Below, piece after piece: positions 26,068 through 34,463 of a stretch of DNA of 64,000 nucleotides (positions are counted from its first letter, which is position 1; every line of letters starts with the position of its first letter). The stretch lies in the NCBI GenBank assembly GCA_041156125.1, contig JBEVTI010000005.1, forward strand, positions 62,001-126,000. The letters run 5' to 3'. The notes under the pieces are model-generated. The model was not told the DNA's origin. It searched no databases and was given only the letters and a program-made list of their open reading frames with translations. Made by a program: the position numbers and the translations under genes. Origin of the DNA: Paraktedonobacter carboxidivorans (GTDB taxonomy: Bacteria; Chloroflexota; Ktedonobacteria; Ktedonobacterales; Ktedonobacteraceae).

Positions 26068-27990
26068 TTACACGGCCTCTTCAAGCACGCGATTGGCAAA
26101 CTGACTATTGTAAAGGTCGGCGTAGAAACCGCTGGCCGCGAGCAACTGCTCGTGGGTGCCTTTCTCGATGATAGAGCCATGGTTCATCACCAGGATCAGA
26201 TCGGCATCGCGAATAGTCGAGAGACGATGTGCGATGACGAAACTGGTGCGGCCTTGCATCAATTCAGCCATAGCGCGCTGAATTTGCTGCTCAGTCCTGG
26301 TATCCACGCTGCTGGTCGCTTCGTCCAGGATCAAGATCTCTGGATCGGCCAGGAAGGCGCGAGCGATGGTCAGCAACTGTTTTTGGCCCTGCGAAATGTT
26401 TGTCGCCTCTTCATTCAGAACAGTGTTATACCCTTCGGGCAACGTTCTGATAAAACGATCGGCATACGCAGCTTTAGATGCCTGTATAATCTCAGCCTCT
26501 GTAGCTCCATCGCGGCCATAAGCGATATTATCGCGAATATTGCCATGGAACAGCCAGGTGTCTTGCAGGACCATACCGAATGTCCGACGCAGGTCACCGC
26601 GTTTAAGATCGGTAATGCCCACACCATCTATCAGGATCGCGCCATCATTGACCTCGTAGAAGCGCATCAGCAGATTGACCAGCGTCGTCTTGCCAGCCCC
26701 GGTCGGACCAACGATGGCGATCATCTGGCCCGGCTGGACATCGATATTCATATCCTGCATCAGGATAGCATCCTCTTTGTAGCCAAAGCGCACATGGCGG
26801 AACTCGACCGCGCCCTGCGGGTCTGTGATTGAGACTGCCTCAACGGCTTCAGGCAACTGCTCATCTTCATCGAGCAGTTCAAAGATACGCTCTGCCGAGG
26901 CCATCGATGACTGAATAACATTGGCGATATTGGCCAACTGTGTGATCGGCATCGTAAACTGCTGAGCGTACTGGATAAAGGCCTGAACGTTGCCAATCGA
27001 GAGTGAGTTCTGTATGACCATGATACTACCAGCCACCGCAACGAAGACATAGCCAATGTTACCAACAAAACGCATGAGCGGCATGATAATACCCGACACA
27101 AACTGGGCTTTCCAGCCAGCGTCGTAGAGCTTTGCATTCAGGCGCTCAAACTCCCCTATAGCTTGCTCTTCGTGTCCAAAAGCCTTAACAATCTTATGGC
27201 CTGTATACATCTCCTCAACGTGACCGTTCAGTTCGCCCAGCGAGCGCTGCTGCTTGCGGAAGTAGTTCTGCGAGCGTTTAGCAACGCCAGTCACGATTAA
27301 TGTGCTGAGTGGCAGGGTCACTAGCACGATCAGACTGAGTTCCCAGCTAATTGTGAACATCAGCACGACAACGCCGATCAGCGTCACTGCCGAGGTAATC
27401 AACTGGGTAATGCTCTGCTGGAGTGTCGTGCTCAGGTTATCCATATCGTTGACCGCGCGACTGAGGATCTCTCCATGTGTGCGTGAGTCAAAGTACTTGA
27501 GCGGTAGATGCGATAGCTTCTCATCGACCTCTTTGCGCAAGCGGTAGACCATGCGCTGCGCCACTCCCGCCATAATGTACTGCTGGATGTAGAGAAAGAG
27601 GGCGCTAATCACATACAAGCCCAGCAGGATCAGCAGAATATTGCCAATGTAGCCAAAGTCCACTACAGGCAAGGGCTGGTTCTGGTGGAACTGCTTGTTG
27701 ATAAAATCAATCTTGTATCTGGCGAGCAGACCATCGAACAGTTTGGTCGTCGCCAGGCCCAGGATTTTTGGGCCAAGAATATTAAACACCGTTCCGATAA
27801 TCGCTGTCACCAGGACAGCGAGCAAGAGGAATTTCTGCGGCAGAAAGTAGCCTATCAGGCGTCTGAAAGTTCCCCGAAAGTCTTTGGCCTTTTGCACAGG
27901 CTGGCCCATCGCTCCCCAACCACCTCTGCCCATTGGACCACCCTGTATAGCGCCTTGCTGCTGTTGTATTTTCTTGCGATCTTCGCTCAT
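26068..27990 (-). CDS. ABC multidrug exporter subunit with canonical catalytic site
   Basis: A 640-residue half-transporter: a Gln/Gly-rich ~30-residue head, six transmembrane helices (about 40-340) and a nucleotide-binding domain. Walker A is GPTGAGKTT, the signature is ISQGQ, and Walker B is ILILDEATSSVD with the catalytic Glu, followed by AHRLST. Its start overlaps the stop of the preceding gene (ATGA), so translation is coupled. The partner subunit carries a degenerate Walker B. The pair therefore fits the heterodimeric BmrCD/TM287-288 class of drug or lipid exporters. Confidence 0.92.
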   Translation of the reverse strand: MSEDRKKIQQQQGAIQGGPMGRGGWGAMGQPVQKAKDFRGTFRRLIGYFLPQKFLLLAVLVTAIIGTVFNILGPKILGLATTKLFDGLLARYKIDFINKQFHQNQPLPVVDFGYIGNILLILLGLYVISALFLYIQQYIMAGVAQRMVYRLRKEVDEKLSHLPLKYFDSRTHGEILSRAVNDMDNLSTTLQQSITQLITSAVTLIGVVVLMFTISWELSLIVLVTLPLSTLIVTGVAKRSQNYFRKQQRSLGELNGHVEEMYTGHKIVKAFGHEEQAIGEFERLNAKLYDAGWKAQFVSGIIMPLMRFVGNIGYVFVAVAGSIMVIQNSLSIGNVQAFIQYAQQFTMPITQLANIANVIQSSMASAERIFELLDEDEQLPEAVEAVSITDPQGAVEFRHVRFGYKEDAILMQDMNIDVQPGQMIAIVGPTGAGKTTLVNLLMRFYEVNDGAILIDGVGITDLKRGDLRRTFGMVLQDTWLFHGNIRDNIAYGRDGATEAEIIQASKAAYADRFIRTLPEGYNTVLNEEATNISQGQKQLLTIARAFLADPEILILDEATSSVDTRTEQQIQRAMAELMQGRTSFVIAHRLSTIRDADLILVMNHGSIIEKGTHEQLLAASGFYADLYNSQFANRVLEEAV

Positions 27991-29726
27991 GCAATCTCCT
28001 CCGCAATTTCATCCATAGAGAGTTGTGAGATAACGATCTCATGATAGACATCACAGGTTCTCATCAATTCCCGGTGGGTGCCAATGCCAACAATACGTCC
28101 TTCTTCCAGCACAATGATCTGATCAGCGTCTATAACAGTGCTGACGCGCTGGGCAACAATTAGAACGGTGGACTCCTGCGTCTCCTCTTTCAGGGCCGCG
28201 CGTAGTTTAGCGTCGGTCTTGAAATCTAACGCCGAGAAACTATCGTCAAAGATGTAAATTTCAGGTTTGCGCACCAGGGCGCGTGCAATCGAAAGACGCT
28301 GCTTCTGCCCTCCCGAGATGTTGCTACCCCCCTGAGCAATGCTTGAGTCAAAGCCATCCTTCATTTCAGTAATAAACTCGCTGGCCTGAGCAACTGCGGC
28401 TGCATAACGCACCTCTTCATCAGTAGCATCTTCTTTGCCATAGCGGATGTTCTCGCTGATTGTGCCAGAGAAGAGTACCGCCTTCTGGGGTACAAAGCCG
28501 ATTTTCTCGCGCAGATGCTCCTGCGATAGTTCGCGCAGATCCACACCATCAATCAGGATCTGCCCCTGGTCGATATCATAGAAGCGCGGGATCAGACTGA
28601 TAAGAGTCGATTTGCCTGAGCCAGTGCCGCCGATAAGAGCTGTAACCTGACCAGGCTGCGCGCTAAAGCTAATATTGGAGAGCGCGGACTCTTCCGCGCC
28701 AGGATAGCCGAAGGTCACGTCGCGGAACTCTACATAGCCCCTCAACTCCTCGGCGCGCTTCACTTCCCCAGCATCGTTGATCTCAGGCTCGATTGCCAGC
28801 ACTTCGTTGATGCGGGTCGCGGAAGCTGCCGCGCGTGGAAGCATAATAAACATCATCGAAACCATCATCAGCGCGAAAAGAATCTGCATTGCATATTGCA
28901 GGAAAGCAATCAATGCTCCCACCTGCATATCGCCATTATTGATGCGAATAGCCCCAAACCAGAGAATAGAGACACTGGAGACGTTTAAGACCAGCATCAT
29001 AATGGGCATCATAAAGGCCACAATCCGGTTCACGCGCACAGCCACGTCGGTCAGAGCAACGTTAGCAACATCGAAGCGCTGCTCCTCGTACTTCACGCGA
29101 TCAAAGGCGCGCACAACGCGTACGCCAGTTAGCCCTTCATCCAGGATAAGATTGAGCCTATCCAGTTTGACCTGCATCTTCTGGAAAAGCGGGATGGCCT
29201 GGCGCATAATCAGCACAATGGTCAGCACGAGTACTGGGATCATGACCACAAAGATCAGAGAAAGCCCGACATCCTGGTTTAAGGCTAGAATAATGCCTCC
29301 TACCAGCGTGATTGGGGCTGTGATCACCATGTTCAAGATCATAATCAGAACTTGCTGGACCTGGGTAGTATCGTTGGTGGTGCGCGTAATCAACGAAGCT
29401 GTACTCATGCTATCGAACTCGTGCAGTGAGAAACGCTGCACATGCGTGAAAAGCTTCGCGCGCACAATCCTGCCAAAGCCGGTCGCGACCTGGGAGGAGA
29501 AGAAAATGCCGACGATGGCGCAGATTGTGCCTCCTATGGCCACCAGAGCCATCCAACCGCCAGTGCGCCAGATGTAATCGGTGTCTTTATTGACAATACC
29601 TTTATCAATAATATCCGCCATCAAATTAGGCAGGTAGAGGTTGGCCATAGCCTGGCCAAAGGCCAGGATGATTACAACTATAAGGATAAAATTGTACGGC
29701 TTTAAGAACCGCATTAATTTAATCAT
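27987..29726 (-). CDS. ABC multidrug exporter subunit with degenerate catalytic site
   Basis: A 579-residue half-transporter with six transmembrane helices (about 15-310) and an NBD. Walker A is GGTGSGKST, the signature is NISGGQKQRLS, and Walker B reads IYIFDDSFSALD, with Asp in place of the catalytic Glu. The H-loop is replaced too (VAQRVST instead of AHRLST). This is the pattern of the non-hydrolysing site in heterodimeric exporters. It overlaps both neighbours by 4 bp (ATGA), making a marR-ABC-ABC operon. Confidence 0.92.
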   Translation of the reverse strand: MIKLMRFLKPYNFILIVVIILAFGQAMANLYLPNLMADIIDKGIVNKDTDYIWRTGGWMALVAIGGTICAIVGIFFSSQVATGFGRIVRAKLFTHVQRFSLHEFDSMSTASLITRTTNDTTQVQQVLIMILNMVITAPITLVGGIILALNQDVGLSLIFVVMIPVLVLTIVLIMRQAIPLFQKMQVKLDRLNLILDEGLTGVRVVRAFDRVKYEEQRFDVANVALTDVAVRVNRIVAFMMPIMMLVLNVSSVSILWFGAIRINNGDMQVGALIAFLQYAMQILFALMMVSMMFIMLPRAAASATRINEVLAIEPEINDAGEVKRAEELRGYVEFRDVTFGYPGAEESALSNISFSAQPGQVTALIGGTGSGKSTLISLIPRFYDIDQGQILIDGVDLRELSQEHLREKIGFVPQKAVLFSGTISENIRYGKEDATDEEVRYAAAVAQASEFITEMKDGFDSSIAQGGSNISGGQKQRLSIARALVRKPEIYIFDDSFSALDFKTDAKLRAALKEETQESTVLIVAQRVSTVIDADQIIVLEEGRIVGIGTHRELMRTCDVYHEIVISQLSMDEIAEEIA

Positions 29727-30265
29727 ACTTCTGCTTCTCCATTCCAGTGATGCTGCTGCATATGTGCTTCTTGCTCGCTAAAGTAACTAAACACTCTGGA
29801 TAATGATTCGACAAGTTGCTCACTCTCCTCTTCTCCCAGGTACTCGATCAAGCCTTGCAGGGAAGTAACCAGGGCTTGCTGAGCCTGGCGAGTAACGTCC
29901 TCGCCCTTCTTAGTCAGCCTGACTCCTACAGAACGCCTGTCAAGTGGATCAATACGACGCTCAATCAGGCCGTTGGACTCTAAACTTTTTAACAATTGTG
30001 TTACTGATGGTGAGGTGACGAGCAAAAGCTTGCTGATCGATGAGACTTTCATCTCGCCTGCCTCGGTGGCCATACCCCTTTTGACACAGAATAAAACCCT
30101 GATTTCGCTCGGCTTGCAACCGCCGACTACGTGCTGGTGCTGATGCTGATGCCAGACAGCTTTATTAAACTGCATAAATGCACGCATCAACTTCTGCACT
30201 ATCGGGCTGATCTCCTGCCCAAATTCATGCTCAACGTTCTGTTCGAGTTGTTCGTCTGTTTGCAT
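29723..30265 (-). CDS. MarR-family regulator of the ABC exporter operon
   Basis: A 180-residue regulator, first in the marR-ABC-ABC operon. The core is CKPSEIRVLFCVKRG, VSSISKLLLVTSPSVTQLLKSLESNGLIERR, with the wing DPLDRRSVGVRLTKKG. A His-rich run (HQHQHQHVVGG) and a C-terminal HMQQHHWNGE could bind metal, and an acidic EEEE-like cluster precedes the end. Two promoters upstream carry palindromic operators. Repression relieved by transported drugs is the usual logic. Confidence 0.88.
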   Translation of the reverse strand: MQTDEQLEQNVEHEFGQEISPIVQKLMRAFMQFNKAVWHQHQHQHVVGGCKPSEIRVLFCVKRGMATEAGEMKVSSISKLLLVTSPSVTQLLKSLESNGLIERRIDPLDRRSVGVRLTKKGEDVTRQAQQALVTSLQGLIEYLGEEESEQLVESLSRVFSYFSEQEAHMQQHHWNGEAEV

Positions 30266-30317
30266 TTGCTTCCCTCCGCCTTTGAATAGGTTAGCAAATA
30301 ATTTACTAGCTAATTTA

Positions 30318-30363
30318 TTAGGTAACCTACCTAAATTATAAGGCTGAGATGAGAGGTTGTCAA
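30318..30363 (-). promoter_or_regulatory. Proximal promoter and operator of the marR-ABC operon
   Basis: On the minus strand: consensus TTGACA (30358-30363), 17-bp spacer, consensus TATAAT (30335-30340). The palindrome TTAGGT-AACCT-ACCTAA (30318-30334) follows immediately and covers the start point, a likely MarR site. Confidence 0.8.
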
Positions 30364-30451
30364 GGGGTCTGGTCTCTACGTATTTTTGTCGCGCAGCAAA
30401 GACGCCCAGTAGTTGCAGTAGAGCCGCGTCTTTCTCTTCTTCTTTCCTTTA

Positions 30452-30501
30452 CGATATATCGCAATATATTTAAATTATAACGATATATCGTAAATTGTCA
30501 A
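30452..30501 (-). promoter_or_regulatory. Distal promoter with paired CGATATATCG operators
   Basis: On the minus strand: TTGACA (30496-30501), 16-bp spacer, TATAAT (30474-30479). CGATATATCG occurs at 30481-30490 (inside the spacer) and 30452-30461 (just past the start point), 29 bp apart, as parts of a 14-bp inverted repeat (30448-30461, 30481-30494). The promoter reads toward marR through an 8-bp-stem hairpin (30398-30433). It suggests a second, unidentified regulator. Confidence 0.7.
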
Positions 30502-30509
30502 GGAGCAGA

Positions 30510-31472
30510 CTACGAGATCTCTACCGCGTTGACCTCTTCGCCTGGCGTATCTTCTATGCCTGGTTCGGAGGGCTTTATGCCGAGCAGACGCAGTTTTGGC
30601 TCGGTACGCAGGCGGGGATTGGCGATCTCATCCATGCCAAAGTTGACGAAGGCTAAACCGGCTCCCAGGAGCGCAATACACAGGCCTGGCGGGATTATCC
30701 ACCACCAGGCTCCCTGGAGTAGTGCATCGTTATTTGCTGCCCAGTAGAACATGGTGCCCCAGCTGACGTTGGAGATGTTGCCCAGACCCAGAAATTCCAG
30801 ACCGGATTCCGCCAGAATGGCGTAGATGACTGTGCCTAGCAGTTCCGCAGCGACAATGGCGCTTTCGTTGGGAAAGATCTCAAAAAAGATGATGCGAAAC
30901 CAGCCCTCGCCGCTGGCTTTTGAGGACTCAACGAAGTCGCGACCACGCATGGATAGCGTCTGCGCGCGCAGCACACGCGCTCCCCATGACCAGCCAGTCA
31001 CAACAATCACAAAACCAATCGTGAAGACGCCGGAACGTGGGAGAAAGGCTGCCAGGACAATCGCCAGGGGCAAGGTAGGCAAGACCAGAAAAACATTCGA
31101 GAGCAGCGATAAAGCCTCATCGACCAGACCTCCAAAATAGCCGGAGATCAGACCCACGAAGACGGAGATAATGGTTGTCACAAGGCCAGCGCCAAAGCCC
31201 ACCAGCAGAGAGATCCGCGAGCCATAGACCACCTGAGCCAGCACGTCCTGGCCAATATAGGTAGTCCCCAGAGGATGCGCCAGCGAAGGGGGCATCAGCA
31301 GATCATCGCTCGCCGCGCCAGGATCTATGCGGATAAAGAGCGGGCCTAGCAGGGCCATAGCGATAAAAAAGAGCACAATCACCAGGCCGATGGTCACTTT
31401 GCGATTCGCCACAAACGGACGCGCCAGGGTGAGAAAGCCACGCACAAATGGGGATGACAGGTACTTGCGCAT
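30510..31472 (-). CDS. ABC importer permease, DppC/OppC type
   Basis: Inner-membrane permease for peptide- or oligosaccharide-type substrates, 320 residues. The frame opens at 31535, overlapping the upstream gene; AAAAGGA before the ATG at 31472 (MRKYLSSPFVRG) gives the preferred start. The N-terminal TM (TIGLVIVLFFIAMALLGPL) and five further helices are visible. The family motif HPLGTTYIGQDVLAQVVYGSR is typical DppC, and the EAA loop reads VESSKASGEGWFRIIFFEIFPN. It is the last gene of lacI-SBP-permease-permease. No ATPase follows, so ATP-binding subunits must be encoded elsewhere. Confidence 0.92.
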   Translation of the reverse strand: MRKYLSSPFVRGFLTLARPFVANRKVTIGLVIVLFFIAMALLGPLFIRIDPGAASDDLLMPPSLAHPLGTTYIGQDVLAQVVYGSRISLLVGFGAGLVTTIISVFVGLISGYFGGLVDEALSLLSNVFLVLPTLPLAIVLAAFLPRSGVFTIGFVIVVTGWSWGARVLRAQTLSMRGRDFVESSKASGEGWFRIIFFEIFPNESAIVAAELLGTVIYAILAESGLEFLGLGNISNVSWGTMFYWAANNDALLQGAWWWIIPPGLCIALLGAGLAFVNFGMDEIANPRLRTEPKLRLLGIKPSEPGIEDTPGEEVNAVEIS

Positions 31473-31488
31473 TACATTCACATTCCTT

Positions 31489-32466
31489 TTAGCGACGCAC
31501 ACGCGGATCAAGTACGACATAGACGATGTCAGCAAAAAAATTCGCTACCAGCACAGCCAGCGTGATAATCAAAAACATACCCTCGATCAAGGCATAATCC
31601 TGATTTTCAACGGCCTGATACAGTGTATAACCGATGCCTGGATACGAGAAGACAATCTCTGTCAGCAGCGAGCCGCTTACGACAAAGCCTAACGAAAGCG
31701 CAAAGCCGGTAATGTTGGGCAAGATGGCGTTGCGCGCCGCGTAGCTAAACATTACGCGCCTTTGCGACAGACCCTTGGCCTCGGCCAGGACTACATAATC
31801 CTCTGAAAGGGTTGTAATCATCGCGTTGCGCATTCCAAGCAGCCAGCCAGCGATTGAACTGACCACAATGGTTAAGGCGGGTAGCAGCGCATAATAGGCC
31901 GCGCTCACAATAAAGTCAGGCGTCCAACCGGGCGTGGTATTGTTAATATCATAACCGCCATTGAGCGGAAACCATTGCAGTTCATAGCCAAGGAAATAGA
32001 GCATAATCAGCGCCAGCCAGAAATAAGGTATGGCCGACAAGAAGGTGAAGACAGGCATAAGCACTACATCCCAGCTCGAACCGCGCCTCCAGGCAATAAT
32101 CACACCCAGCAAGGTACCTATCACAAAACTTGCTACCAGAGAGACTCCCACCAGCAGCAGTGTCCAGGGCAGATCCTGGGCAATTACCGAGACAACCGAG
32201 TTAGGAAAAGCAGTAATCGAGGTGCCCAGATCGCCATGAAAGAGGTTATTCAGATACTGCACATATTGAAGCCAGACAGGATCATGGCTCACACCAAAAG
32301 CGATTTCCAGCGCGTGCTGAGCCTGAGGTGAAATCTTACCGTGCATGCGCGCCATAAACGCCTGCACCGGGTCTCCTGGAGCCAGACGCGGAATAAGAAA
32401 ATTGATGGTAACCGAGACCCAAATGGCAACCAGGTAGAAAGCTGTACGACGAAGAAGGTGGCGCAT
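31489..32466 (-). CDS. ABC importer permease, DppB/OppB type
   Basis: A 325-residue permease pairing with the DppC-like one 16 bp downstream. The frame opens at 32511, but AAGGG upstream of the ATG at 32466 (MRHLLRRTAFYLV) fits the usual DppB start. Typical features are the N-terminal helix LVAIWVSVTINFLIPRLAPGDP, the HGDLGTSI segment, WFPLNGGYD and the EAA loop YVVLAEAKGLSQRRVMFSYAARNAILP. It is separated from the SBP gene by a 79-bp gap that contains a 12-bp-stem hairpin. Confidence 0.93.
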   Translation of the reverse strand: MRHLLRRTAFYLVAIWVSVTINFLIPRLAPGDPVQAFMARMHGKISPQAQHALEIAFGVSHDPVWLQYVQYLNNLFHGDLGTSITAFPNSVVSVIAQDLPWTLLLVGVSLVASFVIGTLLGVIIAWRRGSSWDVVLMPVFTFLSAIPYFWLALIMLYFLGYELQWFPLNGGYDINNTTPGWTPDFIVSAAYYALLPALTIVVSSIAGWLLGMRNAMITTLSEDYVVLAEAKGLSQRRVMFSYAARNAILPNITGFALSLGFVVSGSLLTEIVFSYPGIGYTLYQAVENQDYALIEGMFLIITLAVLVANFFADIVYVVLDPRVRR

Positions 32467-32493
32467 CAGCGAAACCCTTTCCTGAACAATCAA

Positions 32494-32539
32494 GGGCGGC
32501 GTAGCTGCCAAGCAGTGAAGCTACACGGCTACGCCGCCC
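32494..32539 (-). terminator. Intercistronic hairpin between SBP and permease genes
   Basis: A GC-rich 12-bp perfect stem (32494-32505 with 32528-32539) lies 6 bp past the SBP stop, inside the operon. Such hairpins often stop part of the transcripts and protect the upstream mRNA, so that binding protein exceeds permease. Confidence 0.65.
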
Positions 32540-32545
32540 GCTTAC

Positions 32546-34234
32546 TTAACTGGGTTGAAGATGAAGCAAAACAACTTCGTTGTCAGGATAAGCATACGGT
32601 GATGGCTCCGCGTACTGGTGCGCCTGATCGGGCCAGCCGACCCAGTATTCGGTATTATACTCGTACCAGTACGGCTCGTTAACCAGCGGAATGCTTGGCA
32701 ACTGCTCGATCATGATCTTCTCAAGACCATAGATGGCCTGTTTCTGAAGCGCGGGATCATTGCTCGTTGAGTATTGAGCAAGCAGTTTGTCCGTGGCGGG
32801 ATCAAGCCAACGCTCAAAGTTTGAACCAGCTTGCTGGCCAAGCGCGGCACTATTAGCACTGCGCAGCAGTGAGTCATAGATGTAGAAAGGCGATGGACCG
32901 GGGTTCGTACCCCACATCGACGTATCAAATGAGCCTACCTGCATAGCGTTATAGTAAGTATCGTATGACAATGTGTTCACAGATACATCTAAACCGATAG
33001 CCTTGAGGTCGTCCGCCATAAACTGGCAGGAGGTAATCCAGTCACTATAGCCTTCAGGCACGTTGATAGTGAAAGAGATCTTTTTGCCACTTTTATCCCT
33101 GTAAAAACCATCTGTCCCTTTAGTGAAACCTGCGGATTGAAGCTCTGACGCGGCCTGGCTAGCATTCTGGGTAAACTTCAGGCTGGTATACTGAGGATCA
33201 AGATAGCTCTGCGAGGCTGGCAAGACCAGGCCTGTTGGACTGGTGACTGGCTCATAACCGCTTTCAGAGACCTTGTAGAGGCGGTCGCGATTGATTGCAG
33301 CGCTGATGGCCTGGCGCACAGCCAGATTATTAAATGGTGCTTTGCTCAGGTTCAAGTACAAAAACACCACGTCGCTGGGCGAGAACCAGTAATGATGGTG
33401 CGTGGGATCGCGATCAACGTAGGTCTTCTGAATATTAGGGCTATACTGGCTATTCCAGTCAATGCCATTCGTGTTGAGCACCAGTTCAGAACTCTCGTTA
33501 GAGCTAAAGGCCGGGAAGCGCACCTGGGCAACAGCAGGCTTGCCAGGCTGCCAGAAATTCTTGTTCTTGTTCAGGACCAGCAACTGCGGGGTAAATGTAC
33601 CAACGGTATAGGGACCGGTGCCAATCGGATTAGGATCTGCGAATTTACCAGGATCACCGCTGACCGCGGCCCACTCGTGCTGAGAAACAATCCAGGTCTG
33701 CCCACCCAGATACCAGAGAATTGGCGACCAGGCCTGATTCAGCGTTATCTGCACGGTAAATTGATCAGGGGTCGTGACGCTCTTGATATACCCGGCAATC
33801 CCCTGGATATCCAGGTCATTGTACTTGACCAGTTCATCCAGGGTAAACTTGACATCCGCGCTGGTAAATTGCTGGCCATCAGACCATTTGACATCTGTAC
33901 GCAGATGGAAAAGCAACTGCGTGGCGTTTGCTGAAAACTCGTAGCTGCTGGCCAGCCAGGGATGCACAGTATCATCAGTGCGATTGAAAAACAATAGCGT
34001 CTCGTAGATCAGCCCTGGTGTACCAGTGATCACATTGCCAGAAAATGGATTAAAGTTGCGCACCAGGTCACCCGCCTGATTAGCAACCAGCGTGACCGAA
34101 TTCTTGTGGTGAACAGTATTCGTTGCGCCTCCGCCATTCCCGCAACCAGCAAGAATGATTGTCAGTAACATAAATAAAGATAGCAGGACTATGCCTGCCT
34201 TCGCTTTTCTTGCTGATACCTGTATGGAAGCCAT
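32546..34234 (-). CDS. ABC importer substrate-binding lipoprotein (family 5, DppA/OppA-like)
   Basis: A 562-residue solute-binding protein. The frame opens at 34336, but the ATG at 34234 (MASIQVSARKAKAG) has GGAGG 7 bp upstream. The signal peptide ends in a lipobox, LAGCGNGGG. The SBP_bac_5 hallmarks are FNPFSGN, WLASSYEFSANATQLLFHLR, DVKWSDGQQFTSADVKFTL, AVRQAISAAINRD and the closing PSIPLVNEPYWYEY. It captures peptides or oligosaccharides outside the membrane and delivers them to the two permeases downstream. LacI control suggests a sugar-type ligand. Confidence 0.92.
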   Translation of the reverse strand: MASIQVSARKAKAGIVLLSLFMLLTIILAGCGNGGGATNTVHHKNSVTLVANQAGDLVRNFNPFSGNVITGTPGLIYETLLFFNRTDDTVHPWLASSYEFSANATQLLFHLRTDVKWSDGQQFTSADVKFTLDELVKYNDLDIQGIAGYIKSVTTPDQFTVQITLNQAWSPILWYLGGQTWIVSQHEWAAVSGDPGKFADPNPIGTGPYTVGTFTPQLLVLNKNKNFWQPGKPAVAQVRFPAFSSNESSELVLNTNGIDWNSQYSPNIQKTYVDRDPTHHHYWFSPSDVVFLYLNLSKAPFNNLAVRQAISAAINRDRLYKVSESGYEPVTSPTGLVLPASQSYLDPQYTSLKFTQNASQAASELQSAGFTKGTDGFYRDKSGKKISFTINVPEGYSDWITSCQFMADDLKAIGLDVSVNTLSYDTYYNAMQVGSFDTSMWGTNPGPSPFYIYDSLLRSANSAALGQQAGSNFERWLDPATDKLLAQYSTSNDPALQKQAIYGLEKIMIEQLPSIPLVNEPYWYEYNTEYWVGWPDQAHQYAEPSPYAYPDNEVVLLHLQPS

Positions 34235-34284
34235 TTGCATACCTCCTTTTCCTGATGGATGAATAATCCAACATCCCGCGCCGT

Positions 34285-34304
34285 TTCTGGCAAACGCGCC
34301 AGAA
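34285..34304 (-). promoter_or_regulatory. Palindrome upstream of the SBP gene
   Basis: TTCTGGC-AAACGC-GCCAGAA, 7-bp arms around a central CG-containing spacer, 51 bp before the SBP start. It looks like a LacI-family operator but differs from the AAGCGCTT sites in front of lacI. The rest of 34305-34463 shows nothing clear. Confidence 0.45.
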
Positions 34305-34463
34305 GTAGACGCAACTCTCTGCCTGTCACTGCGCATAACGCCTGACTCTTTAAAAATATCTCTCTACGCTTGCCAGATCTCTGATGCAAACTCAAAAAGA
34401 AGCCATGTCTACATATACAAATATTGACCTGTTGACCGAGCATTTGATCTGCAGAGCTACAGA

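Noticed and set aside
28777..29577. 266-codon ORF opposite the ABC exporter gene
   Set aside because: Antisense shadow of a well-supported ABC subunit.
30448..30494. CGATATATCG pair as a short CRISPR-like or transposon end
   Set aside because: Its placement around -35/-10 elements fits an operator better than a mobile-element end.
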